DNA from: Mycobacteroides saopaulense
Lineage (GTDB): Bacteria; Actinomycetota; Actinomycetes; Mycobacteriales; Mycobacteriaceae
DNA: 64,000 nucleotides
Reading direction: 5' to 3'
Assembly: GCF_001456355.1 (NCBI RefSeq)
Contig: NZ_CP010271.1
Span: 2,914,001-2,978,000, forward strand
This document shows, in pieces, positions 53,674 to 61,976 of this stretch. The notes under the pieces were generated by a model. The model had not been told where the DNA came from, searched no databases, and worked only from the letters and a program-made list of their open reading frames with translations. Position numbers and translations under genes: made by a program. The number at the start of each line of letters is the position of its first letter. The stretch's first letter is position 1.

Positions 53674-53961
53674 GTGATTCCGTCCACCTCGAAGAAGTTC
53701 GCAGTAGCCGCTTTCGCTGCTGCGGCCGTCTCGCTGGCAGGTTGTTCCAATGTCATCAATCAGGGTGGTGACACGACCTGCAAGGAATTCCTGACTCAAG
53801 ACGAGAACGCACAGAACGACGCGGTCACCAAGATGCTGAAAGACGAGAACCAGCAAGAGCCCAGCGGGCTACAGACCACGGCGGCCAAGAATTCCGCCAT
53901 GGCTTATTGCAAGACACTGGGCAACGAGAAAAGCAAGATCAAAGAAGCCCCACATATTTAG
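53674..53961 (+). CDS. HdeA-like stress lipoprotein
   Basis: The 95-aa protein starts with GTG (AAGGGG upstream) and has a signal peptide ending LAGC (Cys about 24). The mature part GGDTTCKEFLTQDENAQNDAV ... AKNSAMAYCKTLG has two Cys spaced as in HdeA-type acid-stress chaperones. The resemblance is by eye. It lies 43 nt after the GlsB-type gene. A second protein with the same Cys layout occurs at 62837-63091. Confidence 0.7.
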   Translation: MIPSTSKKFAVAAFAAAAVSLAGCSNVINQGGDTTCKEFLTQDENAQNDAVTKMLKDENQQEPSGLQTTAAKNSAMAYCKTLGNEKSKIKEAPHI

Positions 53962-53975
53962 CTCGGGAGCAGCAT

Positions 53976-54395
53976 ATGAAGACGCGAACAATGAAGCCCG
54001 CCAAGGTTTTTGCCGGATGCGCCATCGCACTCGTTGCAGCCCTGGCCGGGTGTGGCACCAGTAACGACAACGGTCCCACGAGCACCAGCACGACCACCAC
54101 AACCACGACGACAACGACCACCACAAACCCCGCACCCAGCGGCGCACCCGAGGGCACTCCGGCTCCCGGGCCCACCGGCAGCGGCGGCCCCAACGGAGGC
54201 TCGGGCGCGATTCCCGGCGGCCCGACCGGAGGCGGTGGCCCTGAGGGCGGCAGCGGAAGCATTCCGGGCGGCCCGACCGGGGGCGGTGGCCCCGAGGGCG
54301 GCGGAGGCCACATCCCGGGCGTCGGCGGCGGCCACGGCGGCCCAGGCGGTGGCGGCGGATGCGTCGACAACGTGGGTTGCATCAGCATCCCGTAA
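53976..54395 (+). CDS. poly-Thr, Gly/Pro-rich repeat lipoprotein
   Basis: The 139-aa protein has lipobox LAGC (Cys26), then TSTS plus a run of 12 Thr residues (36-50), a Pro/Ala/Gly linker, and tandem 17-residue units GGSGAIPGGPTGGGGPE (74-90) and GGSGSIPGGPTGGGGPE (91-107) with a partial third. It ends GGGGCVDNVGCISIP with two Cys. GGGAG lies before the ATG at 53976. It is probably a flexible surface-exposed wall spacer; the Thr run may be O-mannosylated. The function is unknown. Confidence 0.7.
   Translation: MKTRTMKPAKVFAGCAIALVAALAGCGTSNDNGPTSTSTTTTTTTTTTTTNPAPSGAPEGTPAPGPTGSGGPNGGSGAIPGGPTGGGGPEGGSGSIPGGPTGGGGPEGGGGHIPGVGGGHGGPGGGGGCVDNVGCISIP
54195..54347 (+). repeat. 51-bp tandem repeat within the poly-Thr lipoprotein
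   Basis: Two near-identical 51-bp units (54195-54245 and 54246-54296) and a diverged third encode the 17-residue Gly/Pro repeats. Copy number is likely to vary between strains. Confidence 0.7.
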
Positions 54396-54425
54396 ATCGC
54401 ACCCAGAGCTGCGTCTGTCGGAGGT

Positions 54426-54731
54426 CTACTCCGGCAGGCGCAGTTCTGGCTTGTCGACCTCTTCGATGTTGACGTCCTTGAACGTGATCACACGCACGTG
54501 TTTGACGAACCGTGCCGGACGGAACAGATCCCAGACCCAGGCATCGGAGAGCCGGAGCTCGAAGTACACCTCGGAGTCCGTGTTCCGCGGAATCACCTCG
54601 ACGCTATTGGCCAGGTAGAACCGTCGCTCGGTCTCCACCACATAGCTGAACTGCCCGACGATGTCCTTGTACTCGCGATACAGCGAGAGTTCCATCTCGG
54701 TTTCGTACTTTTCGAGGTCTTCAGCGCTCAT
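54426..54731 (-). CDS. DUF2469 protein
   Basis: The 101-aa acidic protein (MSAEDLEKYETEMELSLYREYKDIVGQFSYVVETERRFYLAN in its first part) has exactly the length of tuberculosis Rv2901c. It is highly conserved in actinobacteria and always near rnhB, but its function is unknown. GGAAGG lies 3-4 nt before the ATG. It starts 10 nt after the rnhB stop, with repeat copy E just upstream. Confidence 0.9.
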   Translation of the reverse strand: MSAEDLEKYETEMELSLYREYKDIVGQFSYVVETERRFYLANSVEVIPRNTDSEVYFELRLSDAWVWDLFRPARFVKHVRVITFKDVNIEEVDKPELRLPE

Positions 54732-54741
54732 AGGCCTTCCA

Positions 54742-55446
54742 TTATCCCCCCTGTGTCCGATTCTCTTCGCGCAAGCGGCTCATCAATGAACTTCCCAGCG
54801 CTGCGTTGCGCACGTTCACGAAAGACTGTCGATGTTGAGCCGATGGTCCCAGACGCTGTAATGCCTGGGTGTGTACGGCCGTGCTGTATCCCTTGTGCAC
54901 CGCAAATCCATACCCGGGGTGATCGGAATCCATGTCCACCATGACCCGGTCGCGACTTACCTTGGCCAGCACGCTGGCGGCCGCGATACACGCCGCGGAG
55001 GCGTCGCCGCCGATCACCGGCAGGGACGGCACCGGCAACCCCGGCACCCGGAACCCATCCGTCAGTACATATCCCGGCTTGACGCCGAGGCCGGCCACCG
55101 CCCGGCGCATGCCTTCGATATTGGCCACGTGTACACCGATGCGGTCCACTTCGTCGGCAGGCACCGACACCACGTGATAGGCCTCCGCGTACCGGCAGAT
55201 CAGGGGGAACAACGTCTCCCGCATCTTCTCGGTCAGCTTCTTCGAGTCATTGAGTGCAGCAAGGCTTTTGCGTTGATTGGAACCGAGCACGCAGGCGGCG
55301 ATCACCAACGGACCCGCGCAGGCGCCGCGTCCCGCCTCATCGACGCCGGCGACAGGGCCCAAGCCCACCCGGTCCAGCGTCAATTCCAGAGTTCGCAACC
55401 CCGATGCCTTGCGAATCACCGTGCGTGGCGGCCAGCTGGTAGTCAT
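54742..55446 (-). CDS. rnhB: ribonuclease HII
   Basis: The 234-aa enzyme removes ribonucleotides from DNA. The acidic active site is visible in [14 protein letters not shown] (Asp-Glu), LNDSKKL and [17 protein letters not shown]. The last residues [13 protein letters not shown] are encoded by repeat copy E and replace the longer tuberculosis C-terminus (264 aa), suggesting insertion of the element truncated or rewrote the tail. It is co-directional with lepB upstream. Confidence 0.95.
   Translation of the reverse strand: MTTSWPPRTVIRKASGLRTLELTLDRVGLGPVAGVDEAGRGACAGPLVIAACVLGSNQRKSLAALNDSKKLTEKMRETLFPLICRYAEAYHVVSVPADEVDRIGVHVANIEGMRRAVAGLGVKPGYVLTDGFRVPGLPVPSLPVIGGDASAACIAAASVLAKVSRDRVMVDMDSDHPGYGFAVHKGYSTAVHTQALQRLGPSAQHRQSFVNVRNAALGSSLMSRLREENRTQGG
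54763..54784 (-). repeat. dispersed 22-bp repeat, copy E
   Basis: The minus-strand copy matches the consensus core ATGAGCCGCTTGCGCGAAGA exactly and is read in frame at the end of rnhB. It sits 32-54 nt upstream of the DUF2469 start. Confidence 0.75.
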
Positions 55447-55467
55447 GCTCGTGCCTCAGGCCAGAAC

Positions 55468-56334
55468 CTATGTCTGGGGGTTCACCGAGGTGACGCCGCC
55501 CCACCGTCCGGGCGGCCATGCGATGAATCGCGCCTTACCGATGACGTTGCCCACCGGCACCGTGCCGACATTCGGATCACCGGTGCAATAGATCTTGTTC
55601 TCGATATCGACGTCGAGGCCGGCATCACGATCCCGGCTCTGGCAGTGCGCGCGGGAGTCACCGCTGTGCGTGCGGTTGTCCCCCATCATCCAAAGCTTGC
55701 CCTCAGGCACCTTGACCGGACCGAAGGGGAAACCCCAGCAGCCATCGGTATTCGGTCCGATGGTCTCCGGATCCAGATACGGCTCGTTGAGCTTTTTGCC
55801 GTTGACGGTCAGCCCAGTATTCGCACGACACTCGACGGTCTGGCCGCCGGTGGCGATGACTCGTTTCACCAGGTCGTTCTCGTCCGGCGGCACCACGCCG
55901 ATAAAGGAAAGGGCGTTCTGTACGTACCGGACGGCGGTATTCGACGAGCGAATCGAACGGTAGTTCCCGTTCCACTCGGGCGGGCCCTTGAACACCACCA
56001 CGTCACCGGGCTCTGGGTCAGAAAAGCGGAACACCACCTTGTCGACCATGATCCGGTCACCGGTGCATCCACGGCACCCATGCAGGGTGGGTTCCATCGA
56101 TTCCGACGGAATGAGATAGGGCCGGGCGATGAAGTTCTGCGTGATGCAGTAGAGCACCAGAGCGATCAGCAGCAGAACGCCGACCTCTTTGAGCATTCCC
56201 GATCCGCCGTCCTCGTCCTTGTGCGACGAAGCTTCGGAGGGCGCCTCAGCGGCTGGCTCGACCTCGGGAGTGTCGCCGGGGTCCTGCTCGGACGCTTCAG
56301 ACGATCCTGACTCCCCTGACACCGGTGCTGTCAC
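55468..56334 (-). CDS. lepB: type I signal peptidase
   Basis: The 288-aa enzyme cleaves Sec and Tat signal peptides. A 45-residue acidic N-terminus precedes the TM anchor (VGVLLLIALVLYCITQNFIA). The Ser-Lys dyad is in IPSESMEPT (Ser79) and DLVKRVIATGG (Lys157), with the C-terminal box GDNRTHSGDSR. The GTG at 56334 is chosen by similarity to tuberculosis LepB (294 aa); the Shine-Dalgarno is weak. It lies 16 nt after rplS. Confidence 0.95.
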   Translation of the reverse strand: MTAPVSGESGSSEASEQDPGDTPEVEPAAEAPSEASSHKDEDGGSGMLKEVGVLLLIALVLYCITQNFIARPYLIPSESMEPTLHGCRGCTGDRIMVDKVVFRFSDPEPGDVVVFKGPPEWNGNYRSIRSSNTAVRYVQNALSFIGVVPPDENDLVKRVIATGGQTVECRANTGLTVNGKKLNEPYLDPETIGPNTDGCWGFPFGPVKVPEGKLWMMGDNRTHSGDSRAHCQSRDRDAGLDVDIENKIYCTGDPNVGTVPVGNVIGKARFIAWPPGRWGGVTSVNPQT

Positions 56335-56350
56335 GAAAGCGCCGACTCGG

Positions 56351-56692
56351 TCAGCGCTTCTCCTTGATCTTGGCCTTCTTACCGCGCAGCTCGCGCAGGT
56401 AGTACAGCTTGGCGCGACGGACCGCACCGCGGGTGAGGATCTCGATGTGGTCGATGTTGGGCGAGTGCACCGGGAAGGTGCGCTCGACGCCGACGCCGTA
56501 GCTCTCCTTGCGAACGGTGAAGGTCGCGCTCACGCCACCACCGGAACGACGCAGCACGACGCCCTTGAAGACCTGGATGCGCTCCTTGGAGCCCTCGATC
56601 ACCTTGACGTGCACATTGACGGTGTCGCCGGGACGGAAGTCAGGCACGTCCTCGCGCAGCGACGCCTGGTCGACAAAGTCCAGCGTGTTCAT
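56351..56692 (-). CDS. rplS: 50S ribosomal protein L19
   Basis: The 113-aa protein sits at the 30S-50S interface. [31 protein letters not shown] and [26 protein letters not shown] are canonical, and length equals tuberculosis RplS. It is the first gene of rplS-lepB-rnhB-DUF2469, behind a leader of about 110 nt. Confidence 0.98.
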   Translation of the reverse strand: MNTLDFVDQASLREDVPDFRPGDTVNVHVKVIEGSKERIQVFKGVVLRRSGGGVSATFTVRKESYGVGVERTFPVHSPNIDHIEILTRGAVRRAKLYYLRELRGKKAKIKEKR

Positions 56693-56807
56693 CGGTGATA
56701 CATCCTCGCGGTCGCGCGGCCGGGTGGCATGCGGAAATGCACCTCAGCCGATCATTAGTTGCTTAGTTCTGTCTGGTTTCGCCGAAACAGCAGCAGACAG
56801 CTAGCCA

Positions 56808-56819
56808 ATTGTGCCAGAC
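56808..56819 (-). promoter_or_regulatory. rplS promoter box shared with rpsP
   Basis: GTCTGGCACAAT on the minus strand, identical to a 12-mer upstream of rpsP. CACAAT is the likely -10, giving leaders of about 110 nt in both cases. The leader contains a GTTTCG/CGAAAC hairpin (56776-56788). Confidence 0.6.
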
Positions 56820-56960
56820 AGAGGCCCTTCCAGTGAAATCGACCACCAGAGCACCCCCTTGGGCAGCGGCTATCCCGACAGTACTAGTAAGCTACCGTGA
56901 CCGGAACACCTGCCACATGGGTAACAAAACCAGAGTCTGACCGCAGAGGGGGTCTACGTT

Positions 56961-57866
56961 ATGCGCGGCCAGTACCTGTTCGTGGGCTTGACGCTCACCG
57001 CGGTGACCGCGCTGACCTCTGGATGTGTGGCGTCGGTACGCAGTGATCCGGCCACTCCCGTGCTGGCGGTCGTGAGTGCTCCCGCGGAGACGCCTCCCGT
57101 CTTCGAGGTGGAGAGCCCCACGTCCTTCGAGACCCTGCCCGAGCGCACCATTGCGGCGACCGCCCAGGCGAAGAGCGCCGGCGCCATCCTCACCGCGGTG
57201 ATCAAGGACCGCTCCTCCGGGGCCGTGGTGTCCAACGGCAACAACAGCACCATCGCCATCGCCTCGGTGGCAAAGCTGTTCATCGCCGACGACCTGCTGA
57301 TGCGGGAATCCACCGGTGAGGTCACGTTGACTCCCTCGGACCGCATCTCCTTCGACCGGATGCTGCAGTCCTCCGATGACAGCGCTGCCGAGATCTTCTG
57401 GCAGCGCGGAGGCGGCAACTCGATCATCACCCGCGTCGCGGCGCGGTACGGCCTTGCCTCCACCAACGTGCCCTCCGATGGGATGTGGTGGAACACCATC
57501 AGCACCGCGAACGACCTGGTGCAGTACTACGACATGCTGCTCTCCGGCGCGGGCGGGCTGCCTCCCGAGCGCGCGAACATCATCGTCGACGACCTGGCCC
57601 GCTCGACACCCAACGGCATTGACGGCTATCCGCAGCGATTCGGAATCCCGGACGGCATTCCCGGTGAACCCGTCGCGGTGAAACAGGGCTGGATGTGCTG
57701 CGTGGGGTCGGCGTGGATGCACCTGTCGACCGGTGTCGTGGGCCCCGACCGGCGGTTCATCGTGGTGGTGTCATCACTGCAGACCGCCAACGACGTGACG
57801 GCGCGCAACACGCTAACTCAGGCGGTCTCCGCCATGTTCCCCGGCGGACGAATCGAAACCGAGTAG
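56961..57866 (+). CDS. beta-lactamase-like serine hydrolase lipoprotein (LppW-like)
   Basis: The 301-aa protein matches tuberculosis LppW in position. Lipobox TSGC (Cys22) is followed by a class-A-beta-lactamase-like fold with SVAK (Ser102, Lys105), SSDD in the SDN position (138-140) and VKQG in the KTG position. It is anchored outside the membrane and may act on peptidoglycan peptides or lack beta-lactamase activity, since the third motif is altered. Its 3' end overlaps the trmD 3' end by 54 nt. Confidence 0.85.
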   Translation: MRGQYLFVGLTLTAVTALTSGCVASVRSDPATPVLAVVSAPAETPPVFEVESPTSFETLPERTIAATAQAKSAGAILTAVIKDRSSGAVVSNGNNSTIAIASVAKLFIADDLLMRESTGEVTLTPSDRISFDRMLQSSDDSAAEIFWQRGGGNSIITRVAARYGLASTNVPSDGMWWNTISTANDLVQYYDMLLSGAGGLPPERANIIVDDLARSTPNGIDGYPQRFGIPDGIPGEPVAVKQGWMCCVGSAWMHLSTGVVGPDRRFIVVVSSLQTANDVTARNTLTQAVSAMFPGGRIETE

Positions 57867-58532
57867 ATCGGGTCGCCGCTGCGCCGTGCGCTGCCGTGAC
57901 TGTTCGGATCTCCATGCCGCGATCTTGGCGTGATCGCCCGAAAGCAGCACCGGCGGTACATCGATCCCCCGCCAACTCGGCGGCCGGGTGTACGACGGCC
58001 CCTCAAGCAGCCCGTCGGAGTGCGAATCTTCTTGTGCGGAAAGCGCATTGCCCAGCACTCCGGGAACAAGCCGCAGCACGGCTTCGATGATCACCAAGGC
58101 CGCGGCCTCACCGCCGTTGAGCACGTAGTCACCGATCGACACCTCGCGCACCCGTATTCGGGTCGCGGCGTCATCGGCGACGCGCTGATCGATTCCCTCG
58201 TATCGGCCGCAGGCGATCACCAGATGATCTTCGGTGGACCACTGACGTGCCGTCTCCTGGGTGAACGGGTACCCGGCGGGAGTTGGCACTATCAAAAGCG
58301 TTTCCGGCGTGCAGATCTCGTCCAGCGCATCGCCCCAGACCGTCGGCTTCATCACCATGCCGGGGCCGCCCCCATAGGGCGAATCGTCGACCGACTTGTG
58401 CACATCGTGCGTCCAGCGCCGCAGATCGTGCACGGCGACGTCGACCAGCCCGGCGTCGATTGCCTTGCCCGGCAGTGACTGTCGCACAGGCTGCAAGTAC
58501 TCGGGGAAGATCGTGACGACGTCTATTTTCAT
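57813..58532 (-). CDS. trmD: tRNA (guanine-N1)-methyltransferase
   Basis: The 239-aa enzyme makes m1G37 in tRNAs, needed for frame maintenance. The trefoil-knot SAM site is seen in [21 protein letters not shown] and [13 protein letters not shown]. The ATG at 58532 is the family start. The C-terminal tail ([15 protein letters not shown]) overlaps lppW on the other strand. It lies 10 nt after rimM. Confidence 0.97.
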   Translation of the reverse strand: MKIDVVTIFPEYLQPVRQSLPGKAIDAGLVDVAVHDLRRWTHDVHKSVDDSPYGGGPGMVMKPTVWGDALDEICTPETLLIVPTPAGYPFTQETARQWSTEDHLVIACGRYEGIDQRVADDAATRIRVREVSIGDYVLNGGEAAALVIIEAVLRLVPGVLGNALSAQEDSHSDGLLEGPSYTRPPSWRGIDVPPVLLSGDHAKIAAWRSEQSRQRTAQRRPDLLGFDSSAGEHGGDRLS

Positions 58533-58542
58533 GCCGGAACTC

Positions 58543-59064
58543 TCACGACAGATCCAAGAGTCCCTCGGGCGGATCGATCTCGACCACCTTGTCCACCAAC
58601 GAGATCGATGTGACGATCGCGGAAACAAATGGCACCAGAATCTCCCTGCGTTCGGCACCACGCACCGAAAGGAGTTCTCCGCCCGGGGTGTGCAGTACCT
58701 CGGCAACAGTTCCGACGACCGTCCCGTGCACAGTCCGCACCGCCAGCCCCTCGAGCTGATGATCGTAGAACTCGTCGGGGTCGTCGATGGGCGGAAGATC
58801 GGCGGTATCAACCGTGAAGAGGGTGCCCCGCAACGCATCTGCCGCATCGCGATCAGATACACCGACGAACCTGACCAGCAGCCGCCCACTGTGCTCGCGC
58901 ACCGATTCGATGGTGAACTCGCGACTGCCGCCACCACGAGGCAGCCGGCCCGTCAGCACCGAACCGATGGCAAAGCGCTCATCGGGATCGTCGGTGCGGA
59001 TCTCCACCGACAGCTCGCCGGTGACGCCGTGCGCCTTGGCGATACGCCCGACCACTAGCTCCAT
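58543..59064 (-). CDS. rimM: 16S rRNA processing protein RimM
   Basis: The 173-aa 30S maturation factor has an N-terminal beta-barrel ([28 protein letters not shown]) and a C-terminal PRC barrel ([14 protein letters not shown] ... [31 protein letters not shown]). The ATG at 59064 is 4 nt after the KH gene stop. Confidence 0.97.
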   Translation of the reverse strand: MELVVGRIAKAHGVTGELSVEIRTDDPDERFAIGSVLTGRLPRGGGSREFTIESVREHSGRLLVRFVGVSDRDAADALRGTLFTVDTADLPPIDDPDEFYDHQLEGLAVRTVHGTVVGTVAEVLHTPGGELLSVRGAERREILVPFVSAIVTSISLVDKVVEIDPPEGLLDLS

Positions 59065-59068
59065 CGAG

Positions 59069-59311
59069 CTACCGGTCGGTGTCCACCACGTCGACCCGGA
59101 TGCCACGGCCGCCCACACCTGCGACGAGAGTGCGCAGGGCGGTGGCGGTGCGCCCGCCCCGACCGATCACCTTTCCGAGATCGTCGGGGTGGACGTGAAC
59201 CTCCACGGTGCGGCCGCGACGGTTCGTCACCAGGTCAACGCGGACATCATCGGGGTTGTCGACGATTCCTCGCACCAAGTGCTCGACGGCGTCGACCACA
59301 ACAGAACTCAT
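59069..59311 (-). CDS. khpA: KH-domain RNA-binding protein
   Basis: The 80-aa protein has a single KH domain with the Gly-rich loop [16 protein letters not shown]. KhpA with KhpB binds many RNAs and affects envelope growth in Gram-positives. It matches tuberculosis Rv2908c (80 aa) and lies between rpsP and rimM. Confidence 0.95.
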   Translation of the reverse strand: MSSVVVDAVEHLVRGIVDNPDDVRVDLVTNRRGRTVEVHVHPDDLGKVIGRGGRTATALRTLVAGVGGRGIRVDVVDTDR

Positions 59312-59319
59312 CTGAGGTC

Positions 59320-59796
59320 CTATTCGCTTGCGGCGTCAGCAGACTCGGCGGCCGGCTCTTCGGCCGGAACCTCGGCATCGGCGGCCTCGGCCTTCTCGTC
59401 CTTCTTGGGGGCCTTCTTCTTTTTCTGCTGAATGGCCTCACCGGTGGGAGCGCCGTCGGCCTCGGCCAGGGCGGCGTTGAACAGGTCCAGCTTGCTCGGC
59501 TTGGGCTCCTTGACCTTCAGGGTGCCCTCAGCGCCGGGCAGACCCTTGAACTTCTGCCAGTCACCGGTGATCTTCAGCAGGGCCAGCACCGGATCGGTCG
59601 GCTGCGCGCCAACGGACAGCCAGTACTGCGCGCGCTCGGAATCGATCTCGATCAGGCTGGGCTCTTCCTTCGGGTGGTACCGGCCGATCACCTCGATGGC
59701 ACGGCCTTCGCGGCGGGTGCGAGCATCGGCGACCTGGATGCGGTACTGCGGGTTGCGGATCTTCCCGAGGCGGGTGAGCTTGATCTTGACAGCCAT
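59320..59796 (-). CDS. rpsP: 30S ribosomal protein S16
   Basis: The 158-aa protein has the S16 core [20 protein letters not shown] ... [14 protein letters not shown] (here [15 protein letters not shown]) followed by an Ala/Glu/Lys-rich tail of about 60 residues typical of mycobacteria. The ATG at 59796 is the family start, not the in-frame one at 59823. It is first in rpsP-khpA-rimM-trmD. Confidence 0.98.
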   Translation of the reverse strand: MAVKIKLTRLGKIRNPQYRIQVADARTRREGRAIEVIGRYHPKEEPSLIEIDSERAQYWLSVGAQPTDPVLALLKITGDWQKFKGLPGAEGTLKVKEPKPSKLDLFNAALAEADGAPTGEAIQQKKKKAPKKDEKAEAADAEVPAEEPAAESADAASE

Positions 59797-59921
59797 GACT
59801 ACAACTTCTCCTTGAGGTATCACGCGGCAATTCGGCGATACGTGCGGACGTGCACGATCCGGTTTTGCCTCGCGCGGGTCTGACCGCCGCTGGCCCTAGC
59901 CAGCACAACGGACGGTTGGTC

Positions 59922-59933
59922 ATTGTGCCAGAC
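59922..59933 (-). promoter_or_regulatory. rpsP promoter box shared with rplS
   Basis: GTCTGGCACAAT on the minus strand, about 125 nt upstream of the rpsP ATG; the same 12-mer precedes rplS. Confidence 0.6.
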
Positions 59934-60027
59934 CGGGGCCTACCAGCTCAAATCCCGCCGACACGCCGCATCGGGGCGGGTTCGTATCGCACATGTTCGC
60001 CATGACGCGGCATGTCGGCGGACGGGG

Positions 60028-60465
60028 CTACACCAGCCGGTTGAAGCATTTCGTCTCGACCCGACGGGTCAGGCGCCAGCCGTGCCGGGTCCGCACCACC
60101 GAGTCGTCGTACCAAAGCCCCAGGAAAAGGACCTGTTCGGTGTCACCACCGGGCACCATCGGGTTGAAGCACAGACTGCGCACGGTAGCCGCGCTGCGCT
60201 CGTCGTCATCGAAGTGGATCGAGACGTTTCCCAGCATGTGCGCGTACATCGGGAACGCCGGAAGCACCTGCGCCAGCCACGCCTTGACGTCCGGATACTC
60301 GCCGTCGACGCCGCCCATGGCGCGATAGTCGATGTACGCATCATTCGTGAACACCTCGTCCAGATCGTCGAACTGGCGGGTGTCGATGGCCGTTGCGTAG
60401 TCGACCAAGAGCTGTTGGATCTGCAGGCGGTCGGAAACTTCGTCGAGGGTCCAAGCGGATGTCAT
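60028..60465 (-). CDS. SnoaL/NTF2-like protein
   Basis: The 145-aa protein has the SnoaL_4 pattern IQQLLVDYATAIDTRQFDDLDEVFTNDAYIDY and a terminal beta-strand WRLTRRVETKCFNRLV. It matches tuberculosis Rv2910c (147 aa). NTF2-fold proteins include isomerases and small-molecule binders. It is divergent by 5 nt from a thioesterase gene. The function is unknown. Confidence 0.85.
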   Translation of the reverse strand: MTSAWTLDEVSDRLQIQQLLVDYATAIDTRQFDDLDEVFTNDAYIDYRAMGGVDGEYPDVKAWLAQVLPAFPMYAHMLGNVSIHFDDDERSAATVRSLCFNPMVPGGDTEQVLFLGLWYDDSVVRTRHGWRLTRRVETKCFNRLV

Positions 60466-60470
60466 AGCTT

Positions 60471-60884
60471 GTGAGCATGCCCACTCGGACCGAAATCATC
60501 ACGCAATTCGTCCCGAACTCTCCGTTGTGTCAACATCTGGGAATCGCCCTGACCGAGATCGGCAACGATCGGGCGGTGCTGAGCATGCCGTTCAAACCCG
60601 AACTGGCCACTATGGGTCACACAGTGCACGGCGGCGCGATCGCCACCCTCGCCGACACCGCCGCCATGGCAGCGGCTTGGGCCGACGATGTGGTGCCCGA
60701 AAAGTTCGGTGGCTCAACGGCTTCATTGACCGTGAACTACGTGTCCGCAGCCGACGCCGCCGACCTTACCGCGGTGGGCCAGGTGGTCCGCCGCGGTAAG
60801 CGGCTATCGAACATCGAGGTGACGGTCTCCGATTCCACCGGTCAGGTGGTGGCAAAGGCATTGGCCACCTACAACTTCGCCTAG
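60471..60884 (+). CDS. PaaI-type hotdog thioesterase
   Basis: The 137-aa protein has the hotdog core HTVHGGAIATLADTAAMAAAWA with the HGG motif and catalytic Asp, and ends NIEVTVSDSTGQVVAKALATYNF. It hydrolyses acyl-CoA thioesters; the acyl group is unknown. The start is GTG at 60471 or ATG at 60477. With only 5 nt to the divergent gene, transcription is probably leaderless or nearly so. It ends at a CTAG shared with the LLM gene. Confidence 0.87.
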   Translation: MSMPTRTEIITQFVPNSPLCQHLGIALTEIGNDRAVLSMPFKPELATMGHTVHGGAIATLADTAAMAAAWADDVVPEKFGGSTASLTVNYVSAADAADLTAVGQVVRRGKRLSNIEVTVSDSTGQVVAKALATYNFA

Positions 60885-61912
60885 GCGGCTCCCGCCTGGT
60901 CCTTGGCCAACAGCTCGCGCACGCGCGGGATGACTTCGGTGCCGTACAACTCCACGTTCTGCATGCCCAACCCGGGCTGGGCGGCCTGGTACACCAGGCT
61001 GAACCGGTCAGCGCCGAGGCCGCGAATGGTCTTGGCCATCTTGGCCGCCACCGTGTCGGGCGAGCCGACGTACAGCGAGCCCGACTTCACCTCGGCCAGG
61101 TACTCCTCATAGCGCGGGGCCGGCCAGCCGCGTTCGCGACCGATCGTGGTGCGCAGCTCCCGAAAGCCCGGCCAGTACTGCGCGATCGCCTCCTCGTCGG
61201 ATTCGGCGATATGTCCGGGACTGTGAATGCCCAGCGGCATCGGCTCGGTGACACCGAGCTCACGTTGCGCGCGACGGTAGAGATCCACGTACGGCTCGAA
61301 CCGCATGGGGTTGCCGCCGATGATCGCCAGGATCATCGGGATGCGGTATCGCACGCTGCGGACCACCGAATCCGGAGATCCACCCACGCCCACCCAGGCA
61401 TGCAGCCCCTCTGCGGTCTTGGGATAGACCTCGACATTATCCAGCCCGGAGCGCAACGCGCCCGACCATGTCACCGGATCGCCGGGCAGCAGCTTCGCCA
61501 TCAGATCGAACTTCTCCTCGAAAAGTTCGTCATAGTCCTTCAGGTCGTATCCGAACAGCGGGAAGGAGTCGGTGAACGACCCCCGACCGAGCACCACCTC
61601 GGCGCGGCCGCCAGAGATTCCGTCGAGGGTGGCGAACCGCTGATACACGCGCACCGGGTCGTCGGTGCTGAGCACCGTGACTGCGGTCGCAAGGGTGATC
61701 CGCTCGGTCCGGGCGGCGATCGCGGCCAGCATCATCTCCGGAGACTCCCCCACGAACTCGCTGCGGTGATGCTCCCCGATGGCGAAGATGTCGACGCCCA
61801 CCTGGTCCGCACGCACACCCTCCTCGACCACGGCACGGATGGCTTCCGGATTGGTCATGCCCTGCGGGACATCGGCAAAGGTATCCAAACCAAACTGCAC
61901 TTGATTCGTCAT
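60881..61912 (-). CDS. LLM-class flavin-dependent oxidoreductase
   Basis: The 343-aa luciferase-like barrel protein has VDIFAIGEHHRSEFVGESPEMMLAAIAARTERI and ISGGRAEVVLGRGSF, typical of FMN-dependent bacterial LLM proteins. Actinobacterial members may use FMN or F420. The ATG at 61912 gives the usual N-terminus. It is divergent from dacB2 across a 14-bp perfect palindrome. The substrate is unknown. Confidence 0.88.
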   Translation of the reverse strand: MTNQVQFGLDTFADVPQGMTNPEAIRAVVEEGVRADQVGVDIFAIGEHHRSEFVGESPEMMLAAIAARTERITLATAVTVLSTDDPVRVYQRFATLDGISGGRAEVVLGRGSFTDSFPLFGYDLKDYDELFEEKFDLMAKLLPGDPVTWSGALRSGLDNVEVYPKTAEGLHAWVGVGGSPDSVVRSVRYRIPMILAIIGGNPMRFEPYVDLYRRAQRELGVTEPMPLGIHSPGHIAESDEEAIAQYWPGFRELRTTIGRERGWPAPRYEEYLAEVKSGSLYVGSPDTVAAKMAKTIRGLGADRFSLVYQAAQPGLGMQNVELYGTEVIPRVRELLAKDQAGAA

Positions 61913-61923
61913 AAACCCATAAA

Positions 61924-61937
61924 CGGACCATGGTCCG
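61924..61937. promoter_or_regulatory. 14-bp perfect palindrome in the LLM/dacB2 promoter
   Basis: CGGACCATGGTCCG lies 12 nt upstream of the LLM ATG and 40 nt upstream of the dacB2 ATG. It is well placed to repress the LLM gene. No regulator gene is adjacent; tuberculosis has a TetR gene (Rv2912c) nearby that is absent here. Confidence 0.6.
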
Positions 61938-61976
61938 GTTATGTTCCCGATATCTGCCGCGCTAGTGTCGGACCCG

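Noticed and set aside
54871..56310. 479-codon plus-strand ORF
   Set aside because: Antisense to rnhB and lepB, both clearly coding on the minus strand.
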